From the NCBI GenBank assembly GCA_018332375.1, contig BOPV01000001.1, forward strand, positions 186,001 to 250,000: a DNA stretch of 64,000 nt, written 5' to 3'. This stretch comes from Roseiterribacter gracilis (lineage in GTDB: Bacteria > Pseudomonadota > Alphaproteobacteria > BOG-932 > Roseiterribacteraceae). The notes beneath the pieces were generated by a model. It had not been told where the DNA came from. It did not search any database and was given only the letters and a program-made list of their open reading frames with translations. The position numbers and the translations under genes are program-made. Each line of letters begins with the position of its first letter. Position 1 is the stretch's first letter. Shown in pieces: positions 1-10,008 of this stretch.

Positions 1-1378
1 TGGTCTTGGACGGGTCACCTTTGACGACGATGAGATCGGCATTTTTTCCGGTCGCAATCGAACCGATGCGATCGGCGACGCCGAGATAGGTGGCGCCGTT
101 CAAGGTCGCGATCTTGATCGCTTCGACCGGCGTGAATCCCGCTTCGACCAGCAACTCGACTTCGCGCTGATCGCCAAAGCCCGGCATCACGCCGCCATTG
201 CCGGTCGGATCGGGACCCGCAATCAACAAACCGCCGGCAGCGACGAAGTTGCGTTCCATCTGCATGTCGTTCTTGAGCAAGGTCGGCGCGACGTTCGACG
301 GCGTTGCTTCGGCGCGTTTGCGGATCAACAAATAATCGGCGCGCGCTTCGGTGGTCAGCGTGTCGAGAAAACGTTGCTGCAGCGGCTCATGCGTCGCCAC
401 ACTTTGCGCGAAGACGGGCAGAGTCGAGGTGATCGCAACCTTGGCGTCGACGAGTTTCTTGATCAGCGCTTTCGCGTACGGACCGTTGGGATCGATGTTC
501 TGCAACGTCGGGCGCCCGACTGTCGGCGGACATTGATCGGGTTTCTTGTCGGGATCGTTGGCGGTGTTGACGTAAAAGCCGTGCTCAAGATTGTCGATGC
601 CAAGCTCGGCCGCTTCTTCGTACGTCACCGAGCAAAGATGGCCGGTGACTTTCAAGCCGCGCTTGTGCGCTGCATCGATCGCAGCCTTCAACTCGCCGCG
701 CGTGATGTTCATGTACGCTTTGAACGAGGTCACGCCGCGATCGGCCCAGAATTCGACGAACTGGCGCGCGTCGTCGGCGTCGCGCAACCGGTGCATCTGA
801 ATGAACGGGCTGCTCGCACCTTCCAGATACGGACCCGTCACGTCCATATGCGGACCGAGCAGCTTGCCGCTGTCGATCGCCGACTTGGTGTTGAGATCGG
901 CCGAAGGTTCGACGCTGCCGGCGGTGCGGATCGTCGTCACGCCCGCAGCCAGATACAGGCGCGGTGACGAGAAGGTCATTTGCGGTACGACCAGCGGCGC
1001 TTCGGAATGGCCGTGCTCGTCGTAATTCGGTCGAGCGATGTAATACATATGATCGTGCATGCCGATCAGTCCCGGCAACACGCTGTGGCCACTGAGATCG
1101 AGCAGGGTCGCATCCGCGGGCGCCGCTTTCGCGGCTGGCTGGATCGCGGTGATCTTGCCGTTCTCGATCACGACCGTCTGGTCGGGCTTGGCCGCAGCGC
1201 CGGTCCCGTCGATGACGCGCACATGCTGCAACGCGATTTTCGGGCCGGTTACGCGCACATATTGCTGCAGCTCTGGAACCGGTACTGCCGGCGCCGGCAA
1301 CAAACTGTTCGGCAGGTCGGCTGCCACCGCAGGCGCGAACAAGCACAAACCTGCGAGAAGTGCGAAGCGACGCGTCAT
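1..1378 (-). CDS. Secreted amidohydrolase family protein (partial, C-terminus beyond window edge)
   Basis: The start codon is the ATG at 1376-1378 and the frame stays open to base 1, so about 459 codons are present and the stop is missing. Residues 1-20 form a signal peptide ending AVAA. The metal motif HDH lies at residues 108-110, just after LPGLIG, and the visible end has the usual composite-domain segment IATGKNADLIVVKGDP. This is the metal-dependent amidohydrolase fold related to imidazolonepropionase-like and prolidase-like secreted enzymes. The substrate cannot be read from sequence. It is divergent from the PLP enzyme gene at 1480 and next to a secreted dipeptidase, so a role in peptide or cyclic amide turnover in the periplasm is possible but inferred. 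Confidence 0.85.
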   Translation of the reverse strand, partial: MTRRFALLAGLCLFAPAVAADLPNSLLPAPAVPVPELQQYVRVTGPKIALQHVRVIDGTGAAAKPDQTVVIENGKITAIQPAAKAAPADATLLDLSGHSVLPGLIGMHDHMYYIARPNYDEHGHSEAPLVVPQMTFSSPRLYLAAGVTTIRTAGSVEPSADLNTKSAIDSGKLLGPHMDVTGPYLEGASSPFIQMHRLRDADDARQFVEFWADRGVTSFKAYMNITRGELKAAIDAAHKRGLKVTGHLCSVTYEEAAELGIDNLEHGFYVNTANDPDKKPDQCPPTVGRPTLQNIDPNGPYAKALIKKLVDAKVAITSTLPVFAQSVATHEPLQQRFLDTLTTEARADYLLIRKRAEATPSNVAPTLLKNDMQMERNFVAAGGLLIAGPDPTGNGGVMPGFGDQREVELLVEAGFTPVEAIKIATLNGATYLGVADRIGSIATGKNADLIVVKGDPSKT

Positions 1379-1384
1379 CTTGCC

Positions 1385-1465
1385 CCCATCTTTTTGGCCG
1401 TGCGCGACCTTACGAGATTTGTGGGCGGCCGAAAGCCGGTGTATCGCTCGACCCATCTTTTTGGC
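1385..1465. repeat. 14-bp direct repeat in divergent intergenic region
   Basis: CCCATCTTTTTGGC occurs at 1385-1398 and again at 1452-1465, 67 bp apart, between the divergent amidohydrolase and PLP-enzyme genes. The second copy sits just before the ribosome-binding site of the gene at 1480. It could be a paired regulator site or a small local duplication; the sequence does not decide. Confidence 0.45.
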
Positions 1466-1479
1466 TGAAGGACCTCCTG

Positions 1480-2712
1480 ATGAGTGACTGGCGCAGCTAC
1501 GCAACCCATCTCGAATGCAGCGCGACGGGGGACACGTTCCCGATCGACCGTCTGCAAGGTCTTTCGCCCGCGGGCAAGCCGCTGCTGGTTCGCTACGATC
1601 TCGACGCGGTCAAAAAGAATGTCTCGCGCGACACGATCCTGGCGCGCAGCGCCGATATGTGGCGCTGGCGCGAATTGTTGCCGGTGCGCGAGGCGCGCCA
1701 CGCAATTTCGCTGGGCGAAATCGAAACGCCGCTGATTGCGCTCGAACGTTCCAAGCACGGCAGCGCTGCACCAATCGTCAAAGACGAAGGACGTTTGCCG
1801 ACCGGCTCGTTCAAAGCGCGTGGCCTGTGCATGGCAATGTCGATGGCGCACGGCTTCGGCGTCAAACGCGTCGCGATCCCGACCAACGGCAATGCGGGGG
1901 CAGCGATGGTCGCCTACGCGTCGCGCGTCGGCATCGAATCGTTCTGCTTCTGCCCCGAAGACACGCCCGAAGTGAATGTGCGCGAGATCGCGTTGCAGGG
2001 CGGTCGCGTGTGGCGCGTCAACGGGCTGATCAACGATTGCGGCAAGATCGTGCGCGAAGGCGTCGAGGCCGCAGGCTGGTTCGACATCTCGACGTTGAAA
2101 GAGCCGTACCGGATCGAAGGCAAGAAGACGATGGGACTCGAACTGGCGCTCCAGTTCGGCTTCGACAATTTGCCCGACGTCGTCTTCTACCCGACCGGTG
2201 GCGGCACCGGCCTGATCGGCATGTGGAAAGCGTGGCAAGAGATGCAGCAGCTCGGCTGGATCAAAGGCAAGCTGCCGCGACTGGTTGCGGTGCAGGCAGA
2301 TACGTGCGCGCCGATCGTCAAAGCCTATGACGAAGGAAAAACACACGCCGAACTCTGGCCCAATGCGCACACGATCGCGTCGGGCATTCGGGTGCCGGCA
2401 GCGTTGGGGGATTTTCTGATCCTGGACGCTGTGCGCAAAAGCGGCGGCTTTGCCGCGGCCGTATCCGATAAACAGATCGAAGCAGCGGTGACGCGCGTGG
2501 CGCAGGAAGACGGTCTGCTGCTGTGCCCGGAGGGTGCTGCGACCTACGCGGCCTACGCCGACGCGCTGGCGCAAAAGAAGATCGCGCCGACCGACAAAGT
2601 CGTGCTGTTCAACTGCGCCAGCGGTCTGAAATATCCAATGCCGCCCGCCGATGCGCGGCTCGATATCACCAAACCGATCGACTACGCCGCGTTGCTCGCG
2701 GGCAGGATCTAA
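1480..2712 (+). CDS. Threonine-synthase-like PLP-dependent enzyme
   Basis: A 410-residue fold-type II PLP enzyme. The PLP lysine is in LPTGSFKARG (K112), the substrate loop is PTNGNAGAA and the phosphate-binding loop is TGGGTG. The N-terminus (LECSATGDTF...PLLVRYDL) resembles the zinc-ribbon lead-in of threonine synthases, but most of the cysteines are gone. Family members make threonine from O-phosphohomoserine or act as related ammonia-lyases; I cannot separate these here. The ATG at 1480 is chosen because GAAGGA lies about eight bases upstream; the longer open frame is antisense to the amidohydrolase start. The next gene starts two bases after the stop codon, so the two genes are probably co-transcribed. 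Confidence 0.8.
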   Translation: MSDWRSYATHLECSATGDTFPIDRLQGLSPAGKPLLVRYDLDAVKKNVSRDTILARSADMWRWRELLPVREARHAISLGEIETPLIALERSKHGSAAPIVKDEGRLPTGSFKARGLCMAMSMAHGFGVKRVAIPTNGNAGAAMVAYASRVGIESFCFCPEDTPEVNVREIALQGGRVWRVNGLINDCGKIVREGVEAAGWFDISTLKEPYRIEGKKTMGLELALQFGFDNLPDVVFYPTGGGTGLIGMWKAWQEMQQLGWIKGKLPRLVAVQADTCAPIVKAYDEGKTHAELWPNAHTIASGIRVPAALGDFLILDAVRKSGGFAAAVSDKQIEAAVTRVAQEDGLLLCPEGAATYAAYADALAQKKIAPTDKVVLFNCASGLKYPMPPADARLDITKPIDYAALLAGRI

Positions 2713-2714
2713 CC

Positions 2715-3887
2715 ATGCGCCTTGCTGTTGCTCTCGTTCTCGCTGCGCTGACCGGCACGGCGTCCGCAGGAACCGTCGATGCCAGTCTGCACGCGCGCCT
2801 ACTGACGCTCGACACGCATCTCGACACGCCGATGAATTTCGCGCGGCCGGGCTGGAGCATGTTGGACCGGCACAAGGCGCCGGACGATATCAACCAGGTC
2901 GACTATCCCCGCATGGTGCAGGGCAATCTCAGCGGCGGCTTCTTCGTGATCTTCACCGATCAAGGGCCGCTGACGCCCGCTGCTTATGCGGCTGCGCGCG
3001 ACGGAGCGCTGCAGCGTGCGGTCGAGATCCGCGAGATGGTGGCGCGCAACGCCGACAAATTCGAACTGGCCTTCACGCCCGACGACGCGTTGCGCATCCA
3101 TCGCGCGCAAAAGCGCATCGTGTTTCAGAGCATCGAGAATTCCTACCCGATCGGCGAAGATCTCAGCCTGCTCGAAACCTTCCACCGCTTCGGCGTGCGT
3201 ATGGCCGGCCCGGTGCATTTCAAGAACAACCAGTTCGGTGATTCAGCGACCGACAAACCGCAATGGCACGGTTTGAGCCCGCTGGGCTTGCGCTGGGTCG
3301 AAGAGATGAACCGGCTGGGCATGATCATCGACGCAAGTCACGCGTCGGACGACGTGTTCGACCAACTGCTGGAGCGGTCGCGCGCGCCGATCATCCTGTC
3401 GCATTCGGGTGCCCGTGCGATCTTCGACCATCCGCGCAACATCGACGACGAACGGCTGCGCAAACTCGCGGCCAAGGGTGGTGTGCTGCAAGTGACGGCG
3501 GTCTATCTGACGCCGATGCCGGCAGACTCGCCAGCGCGCCGCGCGATCGGTGAGCGGGAAGGAACGTTGGCGTTCTTGTCGCCCGCGGCGCAGCGCGAAT
3601 TCGCGCGCGACTACCACGCCCAGAATGCGCGCGATGGCTGGCCGAGCGGAACCTTCGAGCAGTTCATGGCGAGCCTGCTGCATGCGATCAAAGTCGCGGG
3701 CGTCGATCACGTCGGCATCGGCGCCGACTGGGATGGCGGCGGCGGCGTCAAAGGCATGTCCGACGTCTCGATGCTACCCAAGATCACCGCGGCGCTGCAG
3801 AAAGCCGGCTATTCGGCGCAGGACATCGAAAAGATCTGGAGCGGCAACGTGCTCCGCGTGTTGCGCGAGGTTGAGGCGCGGCGCTGA
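2715..3887 (+). CDS. Membrane dipeptidase, peptidase family M19 (renal dipeptidase type)
   Basis: A 390-residue zinc dipeptidase with a signal peptide (residues 1-18, ending ASA). The M19 metal ligands are recognisable in order: HxD in LDTHLDTP (H35, D37), the bridging glutamate in QSIENS, histidines in DASHAS and LSHSGAR, and the late aspartate in GADWDG. The family hydrolyses dipeptides, often tolerating a D-residue at the C-terminal position, and this copy should act outside the cytoplasm. It starts 2 bp after the PLP enzyme stop. The length is normal for bacterial M19 proteins. Its end faces hutG, with only a few bases between the two convergent genes. Confidence 0.9.
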   Translation: MRLAVALVLAALTGTASAGTVDASLHARLLTLDTHLDTPMNFARPGWSMLDRHKAPDDINQVDYPRMVQGNLSGGFFVIFTDQGPLTPAAYAAARDGALQRAVEIREMVARNADKFELAFTPDDALRIHRAQKRIVFQSIENSYPIGEDLSLLETFHRFGVRMAGPVHFKNNQFGDSATDKPQWHGLSPLGLRWVEEMNRLGMIIDASHASDDVFDQLLERSRAPIILSHSGARAIFDHPRNIDDERLRKLAAKGGVLQVTAVYLTPMPADSPARRAIGEREGTLAFLSPAAQREFARDYHAQNARDGWPSGTFEQFMASLLHAIKVAGVDHVGIGADWDGGGGVKGMSDVSMLPKITAALQKAGYSAQDIEKIWSGNVLRVLREVEARR

Positions 3888-3890
3888 CAG

Positions 3891-4649
3891 TCAAAGGGCG
3901 GCGAGCGCCGCTTCGATCATTTCGCGCAACACGGGCCGCAGCTTTGCGGCCCGTTTTTCGTCGACCCAGTTGGTGCCGTCACCGAGATGAGTTTGTTTGG
4001 CCAGCTCCATCTGCACCGCATGGACGTTGTTCTGCGGCTGGCCGTAGTGGCGCGTGATGTAGCCGCCTTTGAAACGGCCATCGACGATGTGGCTGAATTC
4101 GTCGTGGCGCACCGCTGCCATCGCGACGGCGCCGCGGATCTGCGGACTGCAGCTCTTGCCGTCGAACGTACCGATGCTGAGATCCTGCAAGGTGCCGTCG
4201 AACAGCCGCGGTATCTGGTTGTCGATCGAATGCGCGTCCCACAGCAGAACATGGCCATGCAGTGCGACCAGCCGGTCGAGCTGCGCGCGCAACGCGTCGT
4301 GATAGGGCCGCCAGTACGTATCGCGGCGGCGCGCGATCTCCGATGTATGCGGCTTGTTGGTGTAAAGCGGCCGTCCGTCGAAACATTCGGTCGGCACAAG
4401 GCCAGTGGTCGCGCCGGCATAGAGCGGGCGATCGTCGGGCGGGCGGTTGAGATCGACCACCAGCCGCGAATAGCGCGGCACCAAGGTCGTGGCGTTCAGC
4501 GCGGCTGCGAAATCGTAGAGCGCGGGCAGGTCCCAATCCGTGTCGTCGAGAATGCGCGCCACCGGAATTTCGCTGGGAATGTCGGTGCCGACATGAGGAA
4601 ACGAAATCACCAGCGGTGCATCGCGTTCGGTGACGGTAACCACGTTCAC
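3891..4649 (-). CDS. hutG: N-formylglutamate deformylase
   Basis: A 252-residue N-formylglutamate amidohydrolase family protein, with the N-terminal [13 protein letters not shown] and LLWDAHSID segments typical of the family. It releases formate and glutamate from N-formylglutamate, the last step of the five-step histidine route. The start is GTG at 4647-4649, overlapping the hutH stop codon as GTGA, so translation is probably coupled. It is the last gene of the minus-strand hut operon. The presence of hutF upstream confirms that formylglutamate, not formiminoglutamate plus water to formamide, is the intermediate here. Confidence 0.95.
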   Translation of the reverse strand: MNVVTVTERDAPLVISFPHVGTDIPSEIPVARILDDTDWDLPALYDFAAALNATTLVPRYSRLVVDLNRPPDDRPLYAGATTGLVPTECFDGRPLYTNKPHTSEIARRRDTYWRPYHDALRAQLDRLVALHGHVLLWDAHSIDNQIPRLFDGTLQDLSIGTFDGKSCSPQIRGAVAMAAVRHDEFSHIVDGRFKGGYITRHYGQPQNNVHAVQMELAKQTHLGDGTNWVDEKRAAKLRPVLREMIEAALAAL

Positions 4650-6142
4650 GGAAGAAGGCCCGGCAGGAAACTGAGAAACGCGTCGTCGCGCACCAGCGTT
4701 GCGACTGCAGCGATGTCAGGGGCGAAGATCCGGTCGCGATCGTAGAAGCCGACTTGTTTGCGTACCAGCCCATAGGCGCGCTGCAAGGTCGGCGACGTAT
4801 TCAGCGGTGCGCGGAAATCGATGCCCTGGCACGCCGCCAGCAATTCGATCGCCACGATGTTGGTCGTGTTCTCGGCCATGTCGGCAAGACGCCGCGCCGC
4901 GAACGTCGCCATCGAGACATGATCTTCCTGGTTCGCCGAGGTCGGCAAACTGTCGACCGACGCGGGATGCGCCAGCGATTTGTTTTCGCTGGCTAGCGCC
5001 GCGGCGGTGACTTGCGCGATCATGAAACCGGAATTGAGCCCCGGCTCGTTGACCAGAAAGGCCGGCAGCTGGCTCAGCGCCGGGTCGATCAGCAGCGCCA
5101 AGCGCCGTTCTGACAGCGCACCGATTTCTGCAACCGCGATCGCCAGCGTGTCGGCCGCCATCGCAACCGGTTCGGCGTGGAAGTTGCCACCCGACAAAGC
5201 TTCGCCCGTATCGGCGAAGATCAGCGGATTGTCGGTCACCGCGGTCGCTTCAATCAGCAACGTGCGTGCAGCGTTGCGGATCAGATCCAGCGCCGCGCCC
5301 ATCACTTGCGGCTGGCAGCGAAGCGAGTAGGGATCCTGGACCCGGTCGCAGTCGAAATGGCTGGCGCGGATCGCGCTGCCGTCCAGCAGGCCGCGATAGC
5401 GCGCGGCGACGTCAATTTGTCCGGGCTGGCCGCGCGCTTCGTGCAGACGCGGATCGAACGGCGCGTCGCTGCCCAGCGCAGCGTCGACCGACAAGGCGCC
5501 CGCAACCATCGCGGCCGCGAACACGGATTCGATGCGCAACAGGCCTTTGATCGCCAGCGCGGTCGAAACCTGCGTGCCGTTGATCAGCGCCAGCCCTTCT
5601 TTGGCGCGCAACTGGATCGGCTCCAACCCGGCGCGCCGCAATCCTTCGGCGGCGGGAATGGTTTCGCCGTGATGGCGCACGTCGCCGAGACCCAGCAGCG
5701 GCAGTGACAGATGCGCCAGCGGTGCCAGATCGCCCGACGCACCGACCGATCCTTTTTCGGGAATGACCGGCAGCACATCGTGGTTGAGCAGTGCGCACAG
5801 CGCTTCGACCAGTTGCAGCCGTACGCCGGAATAGCCGCGCGCCAGGCCTGCAAGCTTGAGCAGCAGGATCAACCGGACCGCTGCGTCGTCGAGCGGCGCG
5901 CCGACGCCAGCCGCGTGCGACAGGATCAAATTTCGCTGCAAGGTCGCGAGCTGGTCTTCGGGGATCGTCTTGCTCGCCAGCAGACCAAAGCCGGTATTGA
6001 TGCCGTAGGTGGTGCGACCGCTGGCGACGATCGTGTCGACGGTTGCGGCCGACCGTTCGATTGCGGCGCGATCGGTTGCGTCCAGCTCGGCGCGCACCGG
6101 CCCGTCCAGCGCGGCGCGCAGCAAATCATGTTCGAGTTTCAT
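4646..6142 (-). CDS. hutH: Histidine ammonia-lyase
   Basis: A 498-residue enzyme that removes ammonia from L-histidine to give urocanate, the first step of the pathway. The Ala-Ser-Gly triplet that cyclises to the MIO electrophile is at residues 135-137 in [14 protein letters not shown]. The N-terminal YGINTGFG loop with its catalytic tyrosine is present, and the length is normal. The chosen ATG at 6140-6142 overlaps the hutU stop as ATGA; longer upstream extensions lie inside hutU. It is cytoplasmic, acting as a tetramer by family knowledge. The sequence shows no internal damage. Confidence 0.97.
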   Translation of the reverse strand: MKLEHDLLRAALDGPVRAELDATDRAAIERSAATVDTIVASGRTTYGINTGFGLLASKTIPEDQLATLQRNLILSHAAGVGAPLDDAAVRLILLLKLAGLARGYSGVRLQLVEALCALLNHDVLPVIPEKGSVGASGDLAPLAHLSLPLLGLGDVRHHGETIPAAEGLRRAGLEPIQLRAKEGLALINGTQVSTALAIKGLLRIESVFAAAMVAGALSVDAALGSDAPFDPRLHEARGQPGQIDVAARYRGLLDGSAIRASHFDCDRVQDPYSLRCQPQVMGAALDLIRNAARTLLIEATAVTDNPLIFADTGEALSGGNFHAEPVAMAADTLAIAVAEIGALSERRLALLIDPALSQLPAFLVNEPGLNSGFMIAQVTAAALASENKSLAHPASVDSLPTSANQEDHVSMATFAARRLADMAENTTNIVAIELLAACQGIDFRAPLNTSPTLQRAYGLVRKQVGFYDRDRIFAPDIAAVATLVRDDAFLSFLPGLLP

Positions 6143-7806
6143 CGCGAAGCTTTCAAAGAGGGCAGGTCGAGCCCGCGTTCGTGCGCACATTCGATGGCGC
6201 TGTCGTAACCGGCATCGGCATGGCGCATCACGCCGGTGCCGGGATCGTTCCACAACACGCGTTCGAGACGCTTTGCCGCCGCGTCGGTGCCGTCGGCGAC
6301 GATCACCATGCCCGCATGTTGCGAAAAGCCGATCCCGACGCCGCCGCCATGATGCAGCGACACCCAGGTTGCACCCGACGCGGTGTTGAGCAGCGCGTTC
6401 AGGATCGGCCAGTCGGACACGGCGTCCGATCCGTCCTGCATCGCTTCGGTTTCGCGGTTGGGCGAAGCGACCGAACCGCTGTCGAGATGGTCGCGTCCGA
6501 TCACGATCGGTGCCGACAACTCGCCACTTGCGACCATGCGGTTGAATTCGAGACCGATGCGATGCCGGTCGCCCAGCCCGACCCAGCAGATGCGCGCGGG
6601 CAGGCCTTGGAACGCAATCCGCTCGGCCGCCATGTCGAGCCAGCGATGCAGATGCTTGTCGTCGGGCAGCAGACGCTTCACCGCCGCATCGGTCTTCTTG
6701 ATGTCGTCGGGATCGCCCGACAAAGCCGCCCAGCGAAACGGGCCGACGCCGCGGCAGAAAAGGGGGCGGATGTACGCAGGCACGAAGCCGGGAAAATCGA
6801 ACGCGTGTTCGAGCCCTTCTTCTTTGGCGACCTGCCGGATGTTGTTGCCGTAGTCGAGCACAGGAATGCCCGCGCGCCAGAAATCGAGCATCGCCTGGAC
6901 ATGCGCGACGATCGATTTACGCGCCGCCGTTTCGACCGACTTCGGATCGTGCAAGCGCTTGTCCTCCCACGCATCGACGGTCCAGCCGGCGGGGATATAG
7001 CCGTTGCGCAGATCGTGGGCGGAGGTCTGGTCGGTGACGACGTCCGGTTTGACGCCGCGGCGCACCAGTTCGGGGAAAATCTCGGCGGCGTTGCCGAGCA
7101 GGCCGATTGAGACGGCGCGCTTGTCTTTGGTTGCGCGTTCGATCCGCGCCAACGCGTCGTCGAGATCGGTCGCGACTTCGTCGAGATAACGCGTCGCCAG
7201 ACGGCGTTCGATGCGGCTCGGTTGCGCTTCGATCGCCAGCATCGATGCGCCCGCCATCGTCGCCGCCAGCGGTTGCGCGCCGCCCATGCCGCCAAGTCCG
7301 GCGGTCAGAATCCATTTGCCCGACAGATCGCCGCCAAAGTGACGGCGGCCGACTTCGACAAAGGTTTCGTACGTGCCCTGCACGATGCCTTGCGTACCGA
7401 TATAGATCCACGACCCGGCCGTCATCTGGCCGTACATCATCAGGCCTTTGCGATCGAGTTCGTGGAATCGTTCCCACGTCGCCCAATGCGGCACCAAGTT
7501 CGAATTCGCGATCAGCACGCGCGGCGCGTCGCTGTGCGTGCGAAACACGCCGACCGGCTTGCCCGATTGCACCAGCAAGGTTTCGTCGTCGTTCAAGCGG
7601 CGCAAGGCGGCGACGATATGATCGTAGGCGTCCCAATTGCGCGCCGCTTTGCCGATGCCGCCATAGACGACGAGATCGTCGGGCCGTTCGGCCACGTCGG
7701 GATCGAGATTGTTCATCAACATGCGCAGCGCCGCTTCGGTCTGCCAGCTCTTGCAGCTCAGCGTCGTTCCATGCGGGGCGCGGATGGTGCGGGCGTTGGA
7801 TTTCAT
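6139..7806 (-). CDS. hutU: Urocanate hydratase
   Basis: A full-length 555-residue urocanase that converts urocanate to 4-imidazolone-5-propanoate using tightly bound NAD. The glycine-rich segment [12 protein letters not shown], the QTGNP-like region and the late cysteine-containing [16 protein letters not shown] segment match the family. It begins at the ATG at 7804-7806 and ends overlapping hutH. The 105-bp gap between hutC and hutU is mostly filled by the GC-rich palindromic repeat, which could weaken read-through or stabilise the downstream mRNA. Function is secure from sequence and context. Confidence 0.97.
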   Translation of the reverse strand: MKSNARTIRAPHGTTLSCKSWQTEAALRMLMNNLDPDVAERPDDLVVYGGIGKAARNWDAYDHIVAALRRLNDDETLLVQSGKPVGVFRTHSDAPRVLIANSNLVPHWATWERFHELDRKGLMMYGQMTAGSWIYIGTQGIVQGTYETFVEVGRRHFGGDLSGKWILTAGLGGMGGAQPLAATMAGASMLAIEAQPSRIERRLATRYLDEVATDLDDALARIERATKDKRAVSIGLLGNAAEIFPELVRRGVKPDVVTDQTSAHDLRNGYIPAGWTVDAWEDKRLHDPKSVETAARKSIVAHVQAMLDFWRAGIPVLDYGNNIRQVAKEEGLEHAFDFPGFVPAYIRPLFCRGVGPFRWAALSGDPDDIKKTDAAVKRLLPDDKHLHRWLDMAAERIAFQGLPARICWVGLGDRHRIGLEFNRMVASGELSAPIVIGRDHLDSGSVASPNRETEAMQDGSDAVSDWPILNALLNTASGATWVSLHHGGGVGIGFSQHAGMVIVADGTDAAAKRLERVLWNDPGTGVMRHADAGYDSAIECAHERGLDLPSLKASR

Positions 7807-7827
7807 AAGAGACTCTCCAGCGAGTTT

Positions 7828-7943
7828 CCCTCTCCCCGTGGGGAGAGGGAGGGGCCCGCAAAGCGGGAGGGTGAGGGGGCTTTGTTCACCGACATCGCAG
7901 CGGCTCGCCCCTCACCCTGACCCTCTCCCCGAGGGGAGAGGGG
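7828..7943. repeat. GC-rich palindromic intergenic repeat, copy A
   Basis: The unit begins with a hairpin (CCCTCTCCCC then GGGGAGAGGG), followed by GGGGCCCGCAAAGCGGGAGG, a GTGAGGGGGCT box, a variable centre, a CCCCTCACCCT box and a second hairpin (CCCTCTCCCC, GAG, GGGAGAGGG). The two halves are inverted repeats of each other, so the whole can fold into a long cruciform. Two further copies lie at 16159 and 59769. Here the element lies between hutC and hutU and its right half encodes the last residues of HutC. Confidence 0.85.
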
Positions 7944-8643
7944 ATCCGAAACGGCCGACCAGCTGAAAGCGCTGGGCGGGATGAAACAGGCGGGCGTGGC
8001 TGACGACGTTGCCGCGGGCCCAGGTGCGGCGGACCAGAACCAGCAGCGGCTCGCCGGTTTTGATCTGCAGATATTTGGCGACGCGGCGATCCGCGGCTTC
8101 GGCGCGGACGATCTGCTCGCCCGCTTCGATCGCCGCGATCTGCAGCAGATGCGCGCTGGGCGTCGTGCGGGTAAAATCCTGGTCGAGATAGGCAGGCGCA
8201 AAGTCGGGCGCCACCCAACGCCGTTCGAATTGCAGCGGCTGATCGCCTTCCCAATGCACGACTTCGGAAAAGAACACTTTGCTGCCGGCCTCGCGTTCCA
8301 TCGCGGCGGCTGCGTCGTCGTCGAGTTCGGTTTCTTCCAGCCGGATCGTTTCGGCGCGATGGGCGTGGCCGCGCGCGACGATTTCTTCGGCGACGTTGCG
8401 GATTTCGACCGGATGGCTTTCGGCGCGCGGTTCGCCGCCGACGAAGGTGCCGACGCCTTGCGTGCGCAGCAGCCAGCCTTCGCCGGTCAGTTCGCGCAGC
8501 GCGCGGCCGACCGTCATGCGCGCGACGCCGAATTCGCGCATCAATTCATGTTCGGACGGAATCCGGTCGCCCGCGCGCCAACGCCCGTTGCGGATACGGC
8601 GCAGCAACTGCGCTTTCACCCGGGCGTAGGCGGGTTCCGTCAC
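7912..8643 (-). CDS. hutC: Histidine utilisation repressor, GntR/HutC family
   Basis: A 243-residue regulator with an N-terminal GntR winged helix (about residues 1-70, including RIPSEHELMREFGVARMTVG) and a C-terminal UTRA ligand-binding domain. HutC proteins repress hut genes and are released by urocanate. The start is GTG at 8641-8643, overlapping the hutF stop as GTGA. The gene lies inside the operon between hutF and hutU, so it should be autoregulated. The final residues, GSPLPSGRGSG, are encoded by repeat copy A and are not a family feature, so the native C-terminus has probably been replaced or extended. Confidence 0.93.
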   Translation of the reverse strand: MTEPAYARVKAQLLRRIRNGRWRAGDRIPSEHELMREFGVARMTVGRALRELTGEGWLLRTQGVGTFVGGEPRAESHPVEIRNVAEEIVARGHAHRAETIRLEETELDDDAAAAMEREAGSKVFFSEVVHWEGDQPLQFERRWVAPDFAPAYLDQDFTRTTPSAHLLQIAAIEAGEQIVRAEAADRRVAKYLQIKTGEPLLVLVRRTWARGNVVSHARLFHPAQRFQLVGRFGSPLPSGRGSG

Positions 8644-9953
8644 GCGTGCAGCTCGGCAATCGCGCGGCGATAGTTGGCCGCGATGTCGTCACGCGCGACG
8701 TGGCTTCCTTGTTCGACCACGCGTTTTCCTTCGACCCAAACTTCGGCGACGGCGCCGCCATTGCCGCTGAACACGAAACTGTCGAGCAACGTGTCGCCGT
8801 CGCGCCCGACCAGAGTCGGATGATCGGGATCGAGCAGAACGAGATTGGCGCGCTTGCCGACCGCAATCTCGCCCAGCGGTGCGTTGGCCGACGCGGCGCT
8901 GCACGCAGCAGCACGGGTCCACAGAAACGCACCGACCTGGCTCGAGCCTTCGCCGGCACTCAGGGCGCGTTTCTCGTTGCGCAGGCGGCGACCATATTCG
9001 AACCAGCGCAGTTCTTCGACCGGGCTGGTCGAGACGTGGCTGTCGGATCCGATGCCGAACCGTCCGCCAGCAGCGAGATAGGCTTCGGCCGGGAAGAATC
9101 CGTCGCCGAGATTGCCTTCGGTCGACGGGCACAGCGCGACGACGGCGCCGCTGCGCGCGGTTTCGATCGCCTCGTCCTGCGTCATGTGCGTCGCGTGTAC
9201 CAAGGTCCAGCGCGACGACAGATCGACATTGCGCTGCAGCCATTCGACCGGGCGCAGGCCCGACCAGGCGAGGCAATCGTCGACTTCGCGCTGCTGTTCG
9301 GCGACGTGGATGTGCAGCGGCAAGTCGGTTGCGGCGACGACTTCGTGCAATTGCGCCGCGCTGACCGCGCGCAGCGAATGCAGCGCGATCGCTTCGGGAT
9401 GCAATTCGTCGACGACCGACAGAAAGGAATCGACGCTGTGCAGAAAGCGGCGCTGCCCGTGTTCGGGCGGCTTCGCACCGAAATTGCCGTGGCTGTACAG
9501 AACCGGCACCAGCGACAAGCCGATGCCGGTGCGTGCGGCGGCGTTGCGAATGGCGCGTGCGGTGATGGTCGGATCGGCGTAGGGGCGGCCGTGCGGGTCG
9601 TTCCACACATAGTGGAATTCGCAGACATGCGCGTAGCCCGCTTCCAGCAGCTCAACATAGAGCTGGGCCGCGATCGCTTCGATCTGGTCGGGATTCATCC
9701 GGTCGAGAAACCGGTACATCGCGTCGCGCCACGACCAGAAATCGTCGAGCCGCGCATTCTGCCGTTCCGCCAACCCCGCCATCGCACGCTGGAAGGCGTG
9801 GCTGTGCAGGTTGGTGGCGGCGGGAATCGCGACCAGCTTGCCGCCGGTCGTTGCGCGTTTGATCGACTCGATTTGGCCGTTGGCGTCTGTGGCGATGCCG
9901 ACGTTGGAGGCCCAGCCATCGGCCAGGCGCGCTGCGGAAAAGGTGAGGTTCAT
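8640..9953 (-). CDS. hutF: Formimidoylglutamate deiminase
   Basis: A 437-residue amidohydrolase of the HutF subgroup. It has the NLHSHAFQRAMAG metal site and the LARLDDFWSWRDAMYRF-like segment characteristic of formimidoylglutamate deiminases. It converts N-formimino-L-glutamate to N-formyl-L-glutamate and ammonia, the step that feeds HutG. It begins at the ATG at 9951-9953 and is the first gene of the minus-strand hut operon, divergent from hutI. Its stop overlaps the hutC start. Family and pathway context agree completely. Confidence 0.95.
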   Translation of the reverse strand: MNLTFSAARLADGWASNVGIATDANGQIESIKRATTGGKLVAIPAATNLHSHAFQRAMAGLAERQNARLDDFWSWRDAMYRFLDRMNPDQIEAIAAQLYVELLEAGYAHVCEFHYVWNDPHGRPYADPTITARAIRNAAARTGIGLSLVPVLYSHGNFGAKPPEHGQRRFLHSVDSFLSVVDELHPEAIALHSLRAVSAAQLHEVVAATDLPLHIHVAEQQREVDDCLAWSGLRPVEWLQRNVDLSSRWTLVHATHMTQDEAIETARSGAVVALCPSTEGNLGDGFFPAEAYLAAGGRFGIGSDSHVSTSPVEELRWFEYGRRLRNEKRALSAGEGSSQVGAFLWTRAAACSAASANAPLGEIAVGKRANLVLLDPDHPTLVGRDGDTLLDSFVFSGNGGAVAEVWVEGKRVVEQGSHVARDDIAANYRRAIAELHA

Positions 9954-10008
9954 GGTTGTCTAAGCTTGTCTAACTCGGTAGCTTGCGACTCTGCAAGCCG
10001 GGAATCTG
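9954..10008. promoter_or_regulatory. Divergent hutF/hutI control region with repeated TTGTCTAA half-sites
   Basis: This 55-bp gap separates hutF (minus) and hutI (plus). TTGTCTAA occurs at 9956-9963 and 9966-9973, a spacing of one helical turn. GntR/HutC-type repressors commonly bind palindromes built on GTnTAnAC, and the repeated element matches one arm of such a site. HutC binding here would control both arms of the hut locus; this is inference. The 9999-10003 GGGAA is a plausible ribosome-binding site for hutI. Confidence 0.6.
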
